Positions 17,083 through 26,231 are shown, counted from the stretch's first letter. The stretch is DNA of 64,000 nt from Desulfosediminicola flagellatus (GCF_005116655.2 NZ_CP050698.1:4380001-4444000); one strand, 5' to 3'. The notes: generated from the sequence alone by a model not told the origin. Program-made: numbers and translations.

Positions 17083-19317
17083 ATGCCTGAATGTAGCCAC
17101 GCTCAATCAACAATTGCCCTTTCAACATTTCTGGAGCTCACCCAAGAGCTAACCATTGGCCAGCGCTCTGCAGACTCACCGGCCCGTCTCCATGCTTTTT
17201 TGCACAGACGTATTTTCCCAAAACTCGGGAAATTTTCTATTGAACTTTACATCCGCAATGATGAAGGAGGAATTTTTTGTCCTCCCAAAGGAGCTGAACT
17301 GCATTTTCATTCAGGAGTTCCTGTATCTCTACCACTATACAGTAAACTCTTCCTCGGCATTTCAGGAACAAGCCAGCTGGTTGTTTTGCATAAATCAGAT
17401 ACACTCCCATGGTTTCTGCTCAACACCGGCAACTCGACCCACCTCCTCATCCCGATACTGGACCGTGGTTCTCTTGTCGGGGCACTCTATGTTGGTTCTG
17501 AAGAACCGCACTTTTTTGATGCTGATTATCTCAATGGCCTCAAGACGCTCACAACAATAATCGGCTCCAGACTTAAAAGTATGGAGACCATACAAAAACT
17601 CAAACATTCCATGCGAGCGCTCGAAAAATCAGAACAGATTCGCAAAGCACTCTATGAAATAAATGAAACGGCACAGAGTTCTGCGTCTATGACTGAACTC
17701 TATGCATCCATGCACCAAAAAGTAGCGAAACTGATTCATGCCAGAAATTTCATTATTGCTCTCGTTGAAAAACGCCACGACGGTACATTCTACAGTTTCC
17801 CATATTTTGACGACCAGTATGACTCCCATTTTCAGGGACGGGAAATCAAACTCGACCCGGACAGAAAAACGCTAACTGGCTATCTGCTTGAAAGCAGGAA
17901 ATCGATTTTACTGAATCAGAAAACATTCAACAGTGTCTGCAAAAAGGAAAATATCAAGTTTGAAGGTACTCTTCCGTATTCATGGCTCGGAGCACCATTC
18001 TATCTGGATCATATATCAGGTGCGGTAATCACCCAAAGCTATGAAGACGTCATCTATACAGAAAAAGACAAACTGTTGATGTCTTTTGTTGCCCGTCATG
18101 TTGGCGATGCTCTTGCTAAAAGAAGAGCAATGGATCAACTGCGACAAGCAAAGGAGAGAGCCGAGCAGGCAGAACAAAACAAAAGCAGTTTCCTGGCCAA
18201 CATGAGTCATGAGATCCGCACACCGATGAACGGCATCATAGGGATGACCAATCTGGCATTGGCCATGGACCCGCCTGCTGAATTGTCAGGCTATCTCAAT
18301 ATGGTGCGAACCTCTTCAAACAGACTCCTCTCTCTTATAAATGACATTCTCGATTTTTCCAAAATTGAAGCAGGAAAACTCGATATGATTTCAGCACCAT
18401 TTCGACCTGAAGATGATATTCGTGAAACTATCGGATTACTCAGGATCTCTGCTGCTGAAAAAAATATTGCATTAGAGGTCAATTGCCACGATTTGCCGGA
18501 ATGTTTAATTGGAGACTCAAGCCGACTCTGTCAAATCATCACTAATCTGGTCGGCAACGCCATAAAGTTCACAGACACGGGAACCGTTTCGCTATCAGTG
18601 AAAAAAAATCGGACCAAATTAGTCGATTCCAATTACGCTATCCTCTATTTTCAGGTCAAAGATACCGGAGTTGGTATCCCTCAAGACAAGATTGATACGG
18701 TTTTTCAGGCTTTCAGCCAACTGGGGACCACCCTTGACCACACCAACAGGGGAACAGGTCTCGGCCTTGTAATAGCAGCCGAACTGGTTGAAAAGATGGG
18801 TGGCAGAATCTGGGTAGAATCCACTCCCGAAAGCGGAACAACCTTTCACTTCACCGCCCGCTTTGAATTGGCACCATTTACAGCGGCCCTGCCGATGGCC
18901 CCGATTCATGTCGGCACATATTACCCGCAATTAAGCAATTCTCTTAGAATCCTGCTTGCTGAAGACGAGTATATTAATCGAACCCTGGCAACGACTGTTC
19001 TCGAACGCGCTTCATGCCAGGTAACAACTGTAGAAAACGGCCTCGAAGTTCTCGATATTCTGTCAGATAATCACGACAAATTCGACCTTATCCTGATGGA
19101 TATTCAGATGCCCAAACTCGACGGTTTTGCAACCACGCGAACAATTCGCGAACGTGAAAAAAACTCTGGTAAACGTATCCCTATAATCGCCATGACAGCC
19201 TATGCCGTTAAGGGAGATCGGGAAAGATGCTTTGAAGCGGGAGTTGACGGATATATCTCCAAACCAATTAATTCGGATATGCTTCACTCCGAAATAGAGA
19301 CAATTTTACGGCCGTAA
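17083..19317 (+). CDS. Hybrid sensor histidine kinase, GAF-GAF-HisKA-HATPase-REC
   Basis: 744 residues with no membrane segment, so probably a cytoplasmic sensor. Two GAF-like regions lie at about 20-170 and 185-345, followed by a short coiled coil (AKERAEQAEQNKSS). The H-box NMSHEIRTPMNG is near 372, the N-box (NLVGNAIKFTDTG) and G-boxes at 480-580, and a C-terminal receiver at about 625-740 with LMDIQMPKLDG. All phosphorelay residues are intact. No output protein is next to it, so it probably feeds a separate Hpt or response regulator. The gene is divergent from tdh. Confidence 0.93.
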   Translation: MPECSHAQSTIALSTFLELTQELTIGQRSADSPARLHAFLHRRIFPKLGKFSIELYIRNDEGGIFCPPKGAELHFHSGVPVSLPLYSKLFLGISGTSQLVVLHKSDTLPWFLLNTGNSTHLLIPILDRGSLVGALYVGSEEPHFFDADYLNGLKTLTTIIGSRLKSMETIQKLKHSMRALEKSEQIRKALYEINETAQSSASMTELYASMHQKVAKLIHARNFIIALVEKRHDGTFYSFPYFDDQYDSHFQGREIKLDPDRKTLTGYLLESRKSILLNQKTFNSVCKKENIKFEGTLPYSWLGAPFYLDHISGAVITQSYEDVIYTEKDKLLMSFVARHVGDALAKRRAMDQLRQAKERAEQAEQNKSSFLANMSHEIRTPMNGIIGMTNLALAMDPPAELSGYLNMVRTSSNRLLSLINDILDFSKIEAGKLDMISAPFRPEDDIRETIGLLRISAAEKNIALEVNCHDLPECLIGDSSRLCQIITNLVGNAIKFTDTGTVSLSVKKNRTKLVDSNYAILYFQVKDTGVGIPQDKIDTVFQAFSQLGTTLDHTNRGTGLGLVIAAELVEKMGGRIWVESTPESGTTFHFTARFELAPFTAALPMAPIHVGTYYPQLSNSLRILLAEDEYINRTLATTVLERASCQVTTVENGLEVLDILSDNHDKFDLILMDIQMPKLDGFATTRTIREREKNSGKRIPIIAMTAYAVKGDRERCFEAGVDGYISKPINSDMLHSEIETILRP

Positions 19318-19382
19318 CAGCAGCATCGCTACTGTTACTCCGCACCACTTTCCAATATGCAGAACAGATGATAGTGCAAATA

Positions 19383-20297
19383 TTATACTAATCGTTGTGC
19401 CACATATTCTAGATATCTATCATCTGTTCCGCAGCACCCTCCAAGAATTTTCACACCATATTGGCGGTTTAAAGAGACCATGAAATCGCCCCAATCCTCA
19501 AGTTTATCCTGCCTCAGATCGATCGAGCCATCAAGTTCTGCATGATTGAGCGAAGACGCATTAGCCTGGATTCCTACCAGCCTTTCAAAAAGTGATTTGG
19601 ACTGAGTCTCGGCTGATATAAATGTAGGATAGACACAATTAACCATATATCCTACAGGGTATTTATCCGTTTCTGCATCAACCATTGCTATCGCCTCGGC
19701 AATGGATGTTCCATCAAGAACCTTACCGTCTCTATTTATGACAAAGCTCATTATACAGATCACGCCTGCGCTGGCACACGCCCTGATAACACCAAGTGCT
19801 TCTGAAATTGCAGGGAAGGTCTGGGCGACTACCACATCGACACCCGCCTCTGCCAATTCTCCAATCTGCCATGCGTGATATTTTTCTGAGTCTTCAGCAG
19901 ATAAGGCTTCTGATGGTGAATAACAATCATTGGCCGGCCCTACCAAGCCACCCACAAAGACCTGCGAATCAGTATTCTGCCAGCTCTTCTGTAATCCACG
20001 CATAAAGCTGACAGCATCCCTGTTGATAGATGTCTTCTGCCGTGCAAGGGTAATCCGGCTGCGATCTACTCTCCAGGTTGGCGCGCAGATAAGCATTGGC
20101 AGTCGTGCACGTTGAGCTATCCCAAGATACTGGCCGTAAATTTCTTCTAAGCAGCCTCTTCCATGTTCGTCGTAGATGAGGGGAGTATTAAACAAAACTG
20201 GATCCAACGCCACATCATCTCTTCTTCTGAGTCGCTCAGCGATGGCGGCTTCTGTCAAGATTGCCGGACTGTTTTTCAAGGTATCTGTAAAGTTCAT
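19383..20297 (-). CDS. Homocysteine S-methyltransferase family protein
   Basis: 304 residues of the zinc-dependent homocysteine methyltransferase fold (MmuM/BHMT-like). The C-terminal LGGCCGTDDRYLEYVAQRL holds two zinc cysteines, and VNCVYPTF near 220 supplies the third, so the metal site is complete. It could transfer a methyl group from S-methylmethionine or a related donor to homocysteine. A divergent N-terminus (ERLRRRDDVALDPVLFNTPL, where typical members have LDGG) makes the donor uncertain. GGAAAACAGACA before the ATG is an acceptable ribosome site. An APC permease gene lies upstream in the same direction, separated by a terminator. Confidence 0.85.
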   Translation of the reverse strand: MNFTDTLKNSPAILTEAAIAERLRRRDDVALDPVLFNTPLIYDEHGRGCLEEIYGQYLGIAQRARLPMLICAPTWRVDRSRITLARQKTSINRDAVSFMRGLQKSWQNTDSQVFVGGLVGPANDCYSPSEALSAEDSEKYHAWQIGELAEAGVDVVVAQTFPAISEALGVIRACASAGVICIMSFVINRDGKVLDGTSIAEAIAMVDAETDKYPVGYMVNCVYPTFISAETQSKSLFERLVGIQANASSLNHAELDGSIDLRQDKLEDWGDFMVSLNRQYGVKILGGCCGTDDRYLEYVAQRLV

Positions 20298-20448
20298 TGT
20301 CTGTTTTCCAGATTACATTCCAAAGTGGAGTTTCTTCCCGTTATTCGATTGGCCCTCCTTTTTTGTTACCAGTGATTCTCTGAGTTATCAACTCATTGCC
20401 GAGAATGTATAAAAAAATCCGATTACCACTGAAACTCAGCAGAGTGAA

Positions 20449-20520
20449 GTGAGGGGGGAGGAGTAACACCTCACGCCTCTCTCCTCACCTTTATAAGCTG
20501 AAGATTAATGTTAATAAGAT
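20449..20520. repeat. CTCAC-rich hairpin repeat, copy 1
   Basis: GTGAGGGGGGAGGAG faces CCTCACGCCTCTCTCCTCAC, able to pair, followed by AAGCTGAAGATTAATGTTAA. The same two-part arrangement occurs at 26926-27105, and the AGCTGA tail alone at 38292. It lies in the gene-free 300 nt between the methyltransferase and APC permease genes, which also holds the terminator at 20527. Confidence 0.55.
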
Positions 20521-20526
20521 AAAAAA

Positions 20527-20560
20527 AAGGGTTATGACCGGTAACCGGCCATAACCCTTA
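20527..20560 (-). terminator. Intrinsic terminator of the APC permease gene
   Basis: TAAGGGTTATGGCCGGTT on the minus strand pairs with AACCGGTCATAACCCTT with one mismatch and is followed by a run of eight T. It lies 38 nt after the permease stop codon. Confidence 0.88.
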
Positions 20561-20597
20561 ATGTTTACAACGTATTAAAGCCGAATACTGGTCTGGA

Positions 20598-21920
20598 CTA
20601 TTTTCTTGCAGTCTTCATGAACGGCAGTCCCACAGCAACTATCACCAGCGACAGCAGGAAGAAATGAATGAACATATCCTTCTGAATAGCACCCCAGATA
20701 ATATAGAGAGAACCGAGACCTGCAAAGAACGGCGCACCATAGCGACTAATTGGGCCAAGAGTAACGAATTTCATCATTACCCAGATATATAACGAGATAT
20801 AAATCACATACAGAAAGGCAATCGGTAACTCGGAAATATCCATGAATTTGCCGAACCAGCCTGCAAAATTACCGTACCAGACCAGCAACCAGAATGCGGA
20901 CAGAATCGCACCAAGCAGTGCTGAGTTTTTGGTGCTGTTGGTTTTCGGATCAATTTTACCAAAAAATTCTGGATTCGGACCAAGTCCACGGGAAGCGATA
21001 GAAAACATCCCGCGTGATGAGCCCATGACAAGACCGTTCAACGTCCCAAGGCAGGAAATAATTACGAAAACAGTAAGTAATGTTCCGCCCATATTTCCAA
21101 AAATAACGGAGATAACTTTTACTGGGGCCGCATCACCGGCAGCAATGATCTCATCATTTGAGAGCACACCGGAAATACCGAGATAATACAGCATATAGAT
21201 GATCACCACAGCACCGGAACCAAAAAACAGCGCCTTTGGCAATGTACGTTTAGCATCTTTCAACTCAGCGTTGATAGAGGTGGCAATAATCCAACCCTCA
21301 TAAGCAAATGCTGTTGCAAGCGTGGCTACAGCCAGTCCGCCACCACTTGATACCATCTGGGCGGAATTGGCAAAACTGGACATTGTCTGTCCACTGGCCA
21401 GTCCGCTGAACAGACCAACAATCGCCACAAGTCCCAACGGAATCAGTTTGATTACCGTGGCTGATACCTGCCATTTCCCTGCGAGGACTGGAGAATAGAC
21501 ATTCAACAGGAAGAAGAAAACCATATAGATGCAGGAAAGCAGCCAGACACCATTTTCCAAACCAAGCAAGCCGATCGAATATCTGGCAGAAACCCAAGCC
21601 AGTACAGCAACCAGGGTCGGATAATATATAAAAGTCATAAACCAGGCGACCAGATAACCGGCACGCCAGCCATATGCTTCTTCAAAATAATCAACCAGAC
21701 CATTAACCTTCTGGATTTTTGTAGCAATTTTAGCAAAAACAAAGGCGGTTACCACCATAATTGAACCACCAATCAACCAGGCAAGAAGTGCAGTGGGCAA
21801 ACTGCCACCCGATGCCTTCAGTACATCATCAGCCTTAAAAAACACACCGGAACCAATGACGATACCAACAACCATAGCAGTGGCTGTCCAGATTCCATAT
21901 TTTTTTTGTAAATCTTCCAT
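20598..21920 (-). CDS. APC-family amino-acid permease
   Basis: 440 residues with about 12 membrane segments. The N-terminal GIWTATAMVVGIVIGSGVFF is the conserved APC helix 1 substrate motif (GxGxGVFF-like), and FAYEGWIIATSINAELKDAKRTLP is the conserved segment 6 region with the following amphipathic loop. It resembles LAT/SteT-type exchangers for neutral amino acids. AAGGGC precedes the ATG. Its gene lies upstream of the homocysteine methyltransferase-like gene; an S-methylmethionine permease role (MmuP-like) is possible but not shown. Serine/threonine exchange is equally likely given the tdh-kbl pathway nearby. Confidence 0.9.
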   Translation of the reverse strand: MEDLQKKYGIWTATAMVVGIVIGSGVFFKADDVLKASGGSLPTALLAWLIGGSIMVVTAFVFAKIATKIQKVNGLVDYFEEAYGWRAGYLVAWFMTFIYYPTLVAVLAWVSARYSIGLLGLENGVWLLSCIYMVFFFLLNVYSPVLAGKWQVSATVIKLIPLGLVAIVGLFSGLASGQTMSSFANSAQMVSSGGGLAVATLATAFAYEGWIIATSINAELKDAKRTLPKALFFGSGAVVIIYMLYYLGISGVLSNDEIIAAGDAAPVKVISVIFGNMGGTLLTVFVIISCLGTLNGLVMGSSRGMFSIASRGLGPNPEFFGKIDPKTNSTKNSALLGAILSAFWLLVWYGNFAGWFGKFMDISELPIAFLYVIYISLYIWVMMKFVTLGPISRYGAPFFAGLGSLYIIWGAIQKDMFIHFFLLSLVIVAVGLPFMKTARK

Positions 21921-22566
21921 ATTATGCCCTTAATAGTTTATCAACACGTCAATTCTAGACACTTTTGCTTAACAAAACGTCAACACTAAGCCTGATTACC
22001 TTATTTAAGCGCAAATTTCTAGTCACAATAAACTTTTTTTCGTCTTTATAAACACCAGTATTTCCTAACACCAATAAGCATTACATTCTGTTTGCCAATA
22101 TGAGGATTTAATGATCAACTATTCAAATCAGCAATGATTACCACTACTAATACAGCTATCTTTCCGGCCTTTTTTTAGTCACCTATGATCGTCAGCCTTG
22201 TACTCACAAAAAAAGTTACACCTCCCTCAGGGTCCACAACCAATTGACATGCTTTTATTAATTTTTTGTTATTTCAAAATTTCTTTCAGAACCACTGATA
22301 TTGCGTTTTTTTTGAGGTTGAACAGCAGGAAATCTTAAAGTAGCTTTGCCGGGATTCCTTTGCCGGGGGGCTGGGATTCATCCGTTTTAAAAAAGTAAAT
22401 CAGGAAATTGTAAAACCATTTTCTAAGGAGTCAGCAAAGGAGTCTAACAGGCTTACTGGACCAGTGTGTACTGACCCAGTCGTCTCTTCTCTCGTTTCTC
22501 TTTTGTTACAGTTGTAAATTGTGGACGTTCATCGCGTCAGGCGAGAAAGATGTTTGCCAGCAGGGT

Positions 22567-22718
22567 GTAGGAGAATAGCAATTACAATCATAATCGGGAC
22601 ATTTTCACAAAATACGCACAGCCATACTGGCTATCGGAGTCATGGCATATTGGCGAGCAGTATTTATTGAAAATCCCGAAGAGATTGAGGATAAGGTTAT
22701 TCTTGAACAACCTCTCAG
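22567..22718. repeat. Degenerate copy of the palindromic repeat (copy E)
   Basis: GTAGGAGAATAG at the left, CACAGCCATA in the core, ATTGAAAATCCCGAAGAG and the end CCTCTCAG match copies A-C at the same spacing, but the terminal repeats are eroded. It lies in the 840-nt space between 21921 and 22761, which otherwise holds no gene that I can support. The element ends just before the small secreted protein gene. Confidence 0.6.
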
Positions 22719-22761
22719 GACATTTACGTGGGGATGTTCCAGTGATTGTAAATAGTGTCAG

Positions 22762-23223
22762 ATGTATATTTTTAAAAGTAATGTATTTCTTATGGCGTCA
22801 TTTTGTGTATTGTTTTTAGCCACATGCAACACTAGTCAGGCAATCGAAATTGCAGGAAAAAAGTATACGCTTCTGCAGTATGAGGAGGATAACACCTACG
22901 TTCTGGTAAAAGGCAGATTTGCCGATGGTGGTCCGTTATGCTCATACGACGATATGCTGAGAGTGGGTTTAATTGATGTCCCACCTGAAACCACGCGATT
23001 TCATAGTCGGACAATCGATAAGGAATCTGCCCTTATTGCCCATATTGAGAGCGGCAGGGATATTCATTATGTCTATTACTCCAAAAGTGATGACTTTATG
23101 AATCGTGGGCATGAGCGCGGAACTATTCGCGGTGGGATTCGCGACTATTCTATTGGCGAACACAACGTGGTCGATGGTAAACAGAGAGCGAAGCGTAAGA
23201 AACACTTCTTTGCATTGTTTTAA
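22762..23223 (+). CDS. Small secreted protein of unknown function
   Basis: 153 residues starting with a signal-like hydrophobic segment (about 8-27, FLMASFCVLFLATCN). The mature part begins near AIEIAGKKYTLLQYEEDNTY. The C-terminus is strongly basic (DGKQRAKRKKHFFALF). No good ribosome site precedes the ATG. No family is recognised. The protein-like composition and the signal peptide support a real gene; absence of a clear start and its isolation argue for caution. It ends shortly before a strong bidirectional terminator. Confidence 0.5.
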   Translation: MYIFKSNVFLMASFCVLFLATCNTSQAIEIAGKKYTLLQYEEDNTYVLVKGRFADGGPLCSYDDMLRVGLIDVPPETTRFHSRTIDKESALIAHIESGRDIHYVYYSKSDDFMNRGHERGTIRGGIRDYSIGEHNVVDGKQRAKRKKHFFALF

Positions 23224-23314
23224 TCCGCCTCAGACTAGTGTCATGTCATGTGTCAAATGTCGTAATAATGTGAAGCTTTTTCTCTTCCTGCAAGGCATGA
23301 CAGGACACTAAAAA

Positions 23315-23361
23315 AAAGAAAAAGCGATTGAACATATAAACAGTTCAATCGCTTTTTCTTT
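23315..23361. terminator. Bidirectional intrinsic terminator
   Basis: GAAAAAGCGATTGAAC and GTTCAATCGCTTTTTC form a perfect stem of at least 16 bp around a 9-nt loop, with T-runs on both strands. It serves the small secreted gene on the plus strand and the zinc ABC operon on the minus strand. Confidence 0.92.
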
Positions 23362-23394
23362 ATTGTAACACGCCGTATTCTTGAGCGTAATTAT

Positions 23395-24246
23395 TCATGA
23401 AGACCTGGCAGGTAGAAATTTCATTCCCACAACCACGCAAAGATAAACCGCTGCTGCAATAACAATTATTACAGGTCCGCTGGGAAGATCCATTGAATAG
23501 CTGGTGCTAAGTCCTGCCAGGATAAAAATTCCGCACAGGAGTGTTGCCAGTACCATCATCTGCTTGACACTGTTTGCAAAATTCCCGGCAATGGCTGCAG
23601 GTAGCGTAAGCAGCGCAATAACCATGACGATCCCTACCACCCTCACAAGCAACACAATAGTCAGTGCAGTCAAACACAGTAGAATCAGGTAAAACCAGTG
23701 GGTGTGAATGCCACGAAGTCCTGCATACTCTTCATCGAAGCAGACCCCCAGAAAGGTGTTGTAGAAGATCGCGATCACGCCTACCACCAGTACATCAAGA
23801 GCCAGCACAAAATAGATATCTGACTTTGTAATCAACAGGATATTGCCAAACAGATAACTCATCGGATCAACATAGCCCGGAGTTTTCGCAAGAAAGAGCA
23901 AACCAATACCCATTCCTGCAGCCCATAATGCACCTATTACACTGTCTTCACGCTGCTTGGCAAAAAGACTCACTAAAGAGAGAATCACCGCAGCCAGAAG
24001 GGCCACGATAATAGCCCCGTGCAGTGGGCCGAACCACGTTACTCCCATGGCGTTCTGCACATAAAGCCCAGCACCGACTCCACCGAGTATACAGTGGGAA
24101 ATTGCTCCGGCAATATAACTGATACGGCGTACAACGACGAACGTTCCGATAATGCCAAAGGGAATGGCTGAAAGCAGTCCGGTAATTACTGCATAGCGAA
24201 CAAACGGCAGGTTCGGATCTGTGAGGGCCGCAAAAAACTCAATCAT
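23395..24246 (-). CDS. znuB: Zinc ABC transporter permease
   Basis: A 283-residue ABC-3 family permease with about eight membrane segments. RRISYIAGAISHCILGGVGAG is the conserved cytoplasmic-loop region. Unlike the paralogue at 5686-6945 it has no C-terminal repressor domain. The ATG at 24246 lies inside the end of the ATPase gene (8-nt overlap) with AGGAGGGG upstream; the open frame to 24279 is not used. Zinc rather than manganese is inferred from the His-rich binding protein of the same operon. Confidence 0.92.
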   Translation of the reverse strand: MIEFFAALTDPNLPFVRYAVITGLLSAIPFGIIGTFVVVRRISYIAGAISHCILGGVGAGLYVQNAMGVTWFGPLHGAIIVALLAAVILSLVSLFAKQREDSVIGALWAAGMGIGLLFLAKTPGYVDPMSYLFGNILLITKSDIYFVLALDVLVVGVIAIFYNTFLGVCFDEEYAGLRGIHTHWFYLILLCLTALTIVLLVRVVGIVMVIALLTLPAAIAGNFANSVKQMMVLATLLCGIFILAGLSTSYSMDLPSGPVIIVIAAAVYLCVVVGMKFLPARSS

Positions 24247-25015
24247 GATGATGCCCCTCCTCACTGCATGTGTGATCATGGCGGATCATCTGAAAGTCAC
24301 CACCATACATTTCTTTAATAAGCTGCCCGGTCAGTTCACTGGTCGGATGGATCACAACACGTCTATTTACGCATGCTATTCTCTTGAAAAACTTGGAAGC
24401 AAAGCCCACATCATGAGTTACCATCAGGATAGTCATCCGCTCGTTCAGTTCTCGTAGCAGTTCAAAAAATTGAGATTCAGATTCCTGATCTATATTGGCG
24501 GTCGGTTCATCAAGAATGAGTAACTCCCCGCCTGAAGCCAGTGCCCTGGCAATAAGTACGCGTTGACGTTGCCCGCCGGAAAGTGCAGAAAAAGGACTCT
24601 CCGCAAACGACTCAAGTCCTACCTCTGCCAAGGCATTCATTGTGTGCTCCCAATCCACTTTGCTATAACGACCAGTAAACGAATTACCTAATCGCCCCAT
24701 ACATACAACTTCTTTCACCGAGATAGGAAATTGCTTATCGTACTCCGCATACTGGGGCACATAGCCGATCTTTTGCTTAGCATCTTCAGGCTTATCACCA
24801 AAGATTAGCACCTCACCTCTAACCGGATTAAGCAACCCGATAATGAGCTTCATGAGGGTCGTTTTACCACCACCATTCGGGCCGACAATGCAAATAGAGT
24901 CAAACGGTCGGATAGTCAGATTAACATCTGTCAGAATCTCCCTGCCGCCATAATTAAATGCAAGATCGCTAATGGTAATTGCAGCCTGTTCTTTTTCCAT
25001 TGTATTTCCAGCCAT
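24239..25015 (-). CDS. znuC: Zinc ABC transporter ATP-binding protein
   Basis: About 258 residues. Walker A GPNGGGKTT, signature LSGGQRQRVLIARALAS, Walker B LLILDEPTANID and switch VTHDVGF are present. The C-terminus is RHDHTCSEEGHHHD, an unusual His-rich tail that could bind zinc. The ATG at 25015 overlaps the binding-protein stop; an internal ATG at 25000 with GGAAA upstream is an alternative start. It sits second to last in the RHH-znuA-znuC-znuB operon. Confidence 0.92.
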   Translation of the reverse strand: MAGNTMEKEQAAITISDLAFNYGGREILTDVNLTIRPFDSICIVGPNGGGKTTLMKLIIGLLNPVRGEVLIFGDKPEDAKQKIGYVPQYAEYDKQFPISVKEVVCMGRLGNSFTGRYSKVDWEHTMNALAEVGLESFAESPFSALSGGQRQRVLIARALASGGELLILDEPTANIDQESESQFFELLRELNERMTILMVTHDVGFASKFFKRIACVNRRVVIHPTSELTGQLIKEMYGGDFQMIRHDHTCSEEGHHHD

Positions 25016-25896
25016 CACTTTGCCAGCGCCGCCTCTATTTTTGTTGCCATGATTTTGAGGTTACCTGCCACATCAGCCGCCAACGCATTAAGCGGAACAA
25101 CTTCACCGCCAATGGCAGCTGCAACAGCCCGAGCACTCTTAGGATCAAACTGTGGTTGTACGAAAATCACCTTCACCTTTTCCGCCCGCGCCTGTGCTAT
25201 AAGTTTTGAAAGCTGGCGTGGCCCTGGCGATTTCCCGCCTGTCTCTACCGCTTCCTGCTTCAAACCGTATGCAGATGCGAAATAGCCAAAGGAAGGATGA
25301 AAGACATAAAAAGAATTACCGCTGTATGGTGCGAGTTTTTTGCTGTTTTCTTTATGCAACAGTAAAAGTTCCGCTTTCACGTCTGCAAGATTTGCAGAAT
25401 AGACAGACCTATTGGCAGTATCTACTTGAGCAAGTGTTTCTGATATCTCTTCTGCCATAATCATCAGATTAGGAGGCGAAAGCCAGACATGTGGATCCTT
25501 AGCTTCATGGTCATTATGATCATCATGACCGTGGTGTTCCTCCCCATGCTCATCTTCTACCGCGCTTATTTTTTGGACATGATGAGCGATATCTATAATT
25601 TGCAGATCAGGTGCCACCTGTTTCACCTTTTTTACCAGCTGCTCTTCGAATTCCATCTCCATAATGAACCAGATTTTCGCCCTGCTGAGAGCAGCCATCT
25701 GTCGTGGCGTCGGCGAGAAAGTATGTGGATCCTGCCCTTCACCGACCAAAACCCGACTGGTAACCTGCTCACCTCCGACTTTATCCACAAGCCATTTCTG
25801 AGGTGGTATTGATACAAAGACTTCTACTGCGGCATAACTGCTGCTTCCTGCTAAAAAACAGAGCGATATCAATAATAATAATAGAATTTTTTTCAT
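25015..25896 (-). CDS. znuA: Zinc ABC transporter substrate-binding protein
   Basis: 293 residues from the ATG at 25896 (AAGGAG 6-7 nt upstream), with a signal peptide of about 22 residues. Three His ligands are visible in GQDPHTFSP, KDPHVWLSP and VFHPSFGYF, and a histidine/acid-rich loop (HGEEHHGHDDHNDHE, about residues 115-130) precedes the second. This is the ZnuA pattern, so zinc is the likely substrate. The longer open frame to 26091 overlaps the RHH gene in another frame and is rejected. Confidence 0.93.
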   Translation of the reverse strand: MKKILLLLLISLCFLAGSSSYAAVEVFVSIPPQKWLVDKVGGEQVTSRVLVGEGQDPHTFSPTPRQMAALSRAKIWFIMEMEFEEQLVKKVKQVAPDLQIIDIAHHVQKISAVEDEHGEEHHGHDDHNDHEAKDPHVWLSPPNLMIMAEEISETLAQVDTANRSVYSANLADVKAELLLLHKENSKKLAPYSGNSFYVFHPSFGYFASAYGLKQEAVETGGKSPGPRQLSKLIAQARAEKVKVIFVQPQFDPKSARAVAAAIGGEVVPLNALAADVAGNLKIMATKIEAALAK

Positions 25897-25918
25897 CGTT
25901 ACTCCTTTGGTCAATACA

Positions 25919-26191
25919 TCAGTGCAGCGAGTCATCTTCTGCAGTTTTGCAAATAAAGTGGACAGCATCACACTGTTGACATTTCTGCAGTGGATGGACC
26001 GTAAGAAAATGCTGCATGTGTCTATGCTGGGCCGGCGTAAGCGACCCGGTGCCATTACAGAGAGGACATTTATTATCGAGAGCGATCTCAATGGCCTTAC
26101 GGATAAATTCCGACTTGTTCGGTATCATATCGAGTATTTCTGCGAGTTCCTCATCTGTCTTAAAGGTGAAAACCCGTTCTTTTTTCTTCAT
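25919..26191 (-). CDS. Ribbon-helix-helix protein with a Cys/His metal-binding tail, likely zinc operon regulator
   Basis: 90 residues from the ATG at 26191, placed 4 nt after GGAGG; an earlier ATG at 26209 is in frame. Residues 1-45 fit a CopG/NikR-type RHH fold: a beta strand (RVFTFKTDEEL) then two helices (AEILDMI, NKSEFIRKAIEIAL). Residues 47-80 hold NKCPLCNGTG, HRHMQHF and KCQQCDAVHFIC, five cysteines plus a His cluster that resemble a zinc site. The gene is first in the zinc ABC operon, 22 nt before znuA. The inference is a zinc-sensing regulator in place of Zur. I know no named family with exactly this layout. Confidence 0.8.
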   Translation of the reverse strand: MKKKERVFTFKTDEELAEILDMIPNKSEFIRKAIEIALDNKCPLCNGTGSLTPAQHRHMQHFLTVHPLQKCQQCDAVHFICKTAEDDSLH

Positions 26192-26212
26192 TTTTCCTCC
26201 GTCACTCATAAT

Positions 26213-26231
26213 GTAATACTAAGTAATACTA
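26213..26231 (-). promoter_or_regulatory. Direct-repeat operator candidate before the zinc operon
   Basis: GTAATACTA occurs twice in tandem at 26213-26221 and 26223-26231, a 10-bp period that places both copies on one face of the helix. That is typical of RHH operators. On the minus strand a TTGACC box lies at 26247-26242 with the repeats spread over the expected -10 region, so binding would block transcription of the RHH-znuACB operon. Confidence 0.5.

Noticed and set aside
16822..17106. 95-codon extension of tdh
   Set aside because: It runs into the divergent kinase gene and lacks similarity to Tdh, which begins at MKTMKALVKA.
25897..26091. N-terminal extension of the zinc-binding protein
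   Set aside because: It overlaps the RHH gene in another frame, while the ATG at 25896 has AAGGAG and begins a clean signal peptide.
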